A DNA stretch of 64,000 nucleotides from Streptomyces sp. A 4/2 (GTDB lineage: Bacteria > Actinomycetota > Actinomycetes > Streptomycetales > Streptomycetaceae): NCBI RefSeq assembly GCF_940670765.1, contig NZ_CALNVW010000019.1, positions 1 to 64,000 on the forward strand. Reading direction: 5' to 3'. Within the stretch, counting starts at the first letter, position 1. Each line of letters starts with the position of its first letter. The translations under genes and the position numbers were made by a program. The notes beneath the pieces were generated by a model that was not told where the DNA came from, ran no database searches, and worked only from the letters and a program-made list of their open reading frames with translations. Positions 62,896-64,000 of this stretch are shown here, piece after piece.

Positions 62896-63261
62896 TCAGT
62901 AGACCAGCGCCTGGACGCCGTCCGTCATCGCTTCCTGTACGAAGACCTGCGCACCCGCGATCCGTACGCCTTCCAGCACGTCCTTCTCGGTGATGTCGCG
63001 ACGGGTCGCACACTGCGTGCAGAGCGTGACCCGACCGCCCGCCAGAATCGAGTCGATCAGGTCCGGCAGCGGCGCCGCGTGCGGCAGTTCGAACTCCGCG
63101 GCCCTTCCCGGCAGGGCGAACCACGAGGACTCACCGGTCAGCCAGAGCGAGACCTCCACCCCGCTGGCGACCGCGACCGCCGCCACGGTGAAGGCCTGTG
63201 AGCAGCGCTCGGGGGCGTCGGACCCTGCGGTCACCTTGATCACTAGCTTCTTCTGCGCCAT
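62896..63261 (-). CDS. DsrE family protein
   Basis: A 121-residue DsrE/DsrF-fold protein. The front KKLVIKVTAGSDAPERCSQAFTVA and the TLCTQCATRRDI segment, with two cysteines, match the family, which binds or relays sulfur in sulfur-oxidation and tRNA-thiolation systems. Here it is adjacent to the sulfurtransferase run, supporting a sulfur role, but convergent with it. The start ATG 63261 lies 105 bp from the divergent partial gene. Confidence 0.88.
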   Translation of the reverse strand: MAQKKLVIKVTAGSDAPERCSQAFTVAAVAVASGVEVSLWLTGESSWFALPGRAAEFELPHAAPLPDLIDSILAGGRVTLCTQCATRRDITEKDVLEGVRIAGAQVFVQEAMTDGVQALVY

Positions 63262-63365
63262 GACCGAACTGTAATCGGCGGGCGTACAACCCCCGTGTCG
63301 CCTGGTGGGTCAGTGGGGTGTGCAGGTATCGGAATCTGTGCCTCAGGTCTCGTGGGGGGACCCCT

Positions 63366-64000
63366 TTGGAAGCGTCACACAACGTTCCTGAACAGCAGGA
63401 ACAGCAGCAGGAGCTGCAGCAGGACCAGCAGGAACAGCAGGACCCCGAAAGAAAGCCGCGCCGCCGCGGCCGTACGACGCTGATCGTCGCCGCTGCCGCG
63501 CTGCTCGGCCTCGTCGGCGGCAGCGCCGTCGCGTTCAAGATCCAGGCCGACCGGCCGCCGACCCCGCTGCCGCCCCTGGCCCAGCAGCGGCTGTCGTACC
63601 CCGCCGAACCGCTCGCCAAGGGCGCGGGCCGTGCGCCGCTGTCCGTCAAGGACGACAGCCGGTTGCGGACCGACGGCGACCTGCGGAAGCTGCTCGTCGC
63701 CCGGCCGAAGGGCGCGCACGAGTCGGAACTGCCGATCTACGAAAAGGGACCGATCCCGTACGACCACTGGCTGTCCACGGACGAGTACGCCACTGAATTC
63801 CGCGACGACGCCAGCTTGTTCACCGAAATCACCGCGGCGGGCATCCGTCGGATCGCTGCGGCGGGCTGGATGCAGGGGCACCGTATGACCGGTGTGCGGC
63901 TGGTGCAGTTCCGGGCCGGTACGGAGATGGGTGCCGCGGACATGTTCCAGGGGCAGGCCGACTACATGGCGGAGTCCAAGTACGGCGCGGGCAACGGCGG
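63366..64000 (+). CDS. partial membrane protein at the right edge
   Basis: An open frame of at least 211 residues that continues beyond the window. A Gln-rich coiled coil (EQQEQQQELQQDQQEQQD, about 6-23) is followed by an Arg-rich stop, a membrane helix (about 39-60, TLIVAAAALLGLVGGSAVAF) and an exported domain with no motif I recognise. The start is most likely TTG 63366, with GGGGGGA about six bases upstream; no in-frame ATG or GTG is better placed. It is divergent from the DsrE gene. Confidence 0.75.
   Translation, partial: MEASHNVPEQQEQQQELQQDQQEQQDPERKPRRRGRTTLIVAAAALLGLVGGSAVAFKIQADRPPTPLPPLAQQRLSYPAEPLAKGAGRAPLSVKDDSRLRTDGDLRKLLVARPKGAHESELPIYEKGPIPYDHWLSTDEYATEFRDDASLFTEITAAGIRRIAAAGWMQGHRMTGVRLVQFRAGTEMGAADMFQGQADYMAESKYGAGNG

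Overview
The window is a contiguous piece of a high-GC actinobacterial chromosome, almost certainly Streptomyces or a close relative. The evidence is strong G/C bias at third codon positions, many GTG and TTG starts, ATGA/GTGA stop-start overlaps, DUF397/DUF5753 regulator pairs, a WXG100/T7SS-type gene set and an actinobacterial-type ask-asd pair. The order of genes around glnR (two-component pair, trypsin-like protease, LacI regulator, glnR, hydrolase, MoaD-like protein, membrane protein, DUF2993, thiosulfate sulfurtransferase, DUF1416, DUF3099, DsrE) is the one I remember around SCO4155-SCO4168 of S. coelicolor. The ask-asd-ECF sigma order matches what I remember of SCO3615-SCO3613. These synteny statements are from memory, not from a search.

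Region 1-21 kb is accessory. It holds an erythromycin-esterase-like secreted protein, a 616-residue protein carrying the GNAxV/VQR N-terminal signature seen in actinobacterial proteins linked to contractile injection systems, and a secreted protein with four Cys-containing repeats. It also holds an isochorismatase-fold protein without the usual catalytic cysteine, a truncated M55 peptidase, a tyrosine phosphatase, two overlapping genes sharing a Gly/Asn motif, LysR and Nudix genes, and two DUF5753 regulator modules flanking a complete graspetide (omega-ester RiPP) cassette: precursor, ATP-grasp ligase and PIMT-like methyltransferase at 15445-17720.

Region 21-34 kb is mostly core: a GatB/YqeY protein, aspartokinase (with a nested beta-subunit start) and aspartate-semialdehyde dehydrogenase, an ECF sigma factor overlapping a candidate membrane anti-sigma factor, SURF1, an S9 peptidase, a four-gene T7SS-like operon (WXG-like protein, large putative T7SS substrate, two partners), and an SLC13/ArsB-type transporter.

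Region 34-51 kb has a PucR-type regulator divergent from an NfeD-like, flotillin and giant AAA ATPase cluster (36042-43934). Then come a secreted three-module enzyme fusing a phosphoesterase, a discoidin domain and a GH46 chitosanase, an MFS exporter with a TolB-like partner, a BenE transporter and an AAC(3)-family acetyltransferase.

Region 51-64 kb is the glnR neighbourhood: a two-component system, a small well-signalled 76-codon ORF, a PDZ-less HtrA-like protease, LacI, GlnR and the sulfur-related run. The last includes a 26-codon Cys-containing leader peptide with its own promoter in front of the thiosulfate sulfurtransferase. The last gene (63366 onward) runs off the window.
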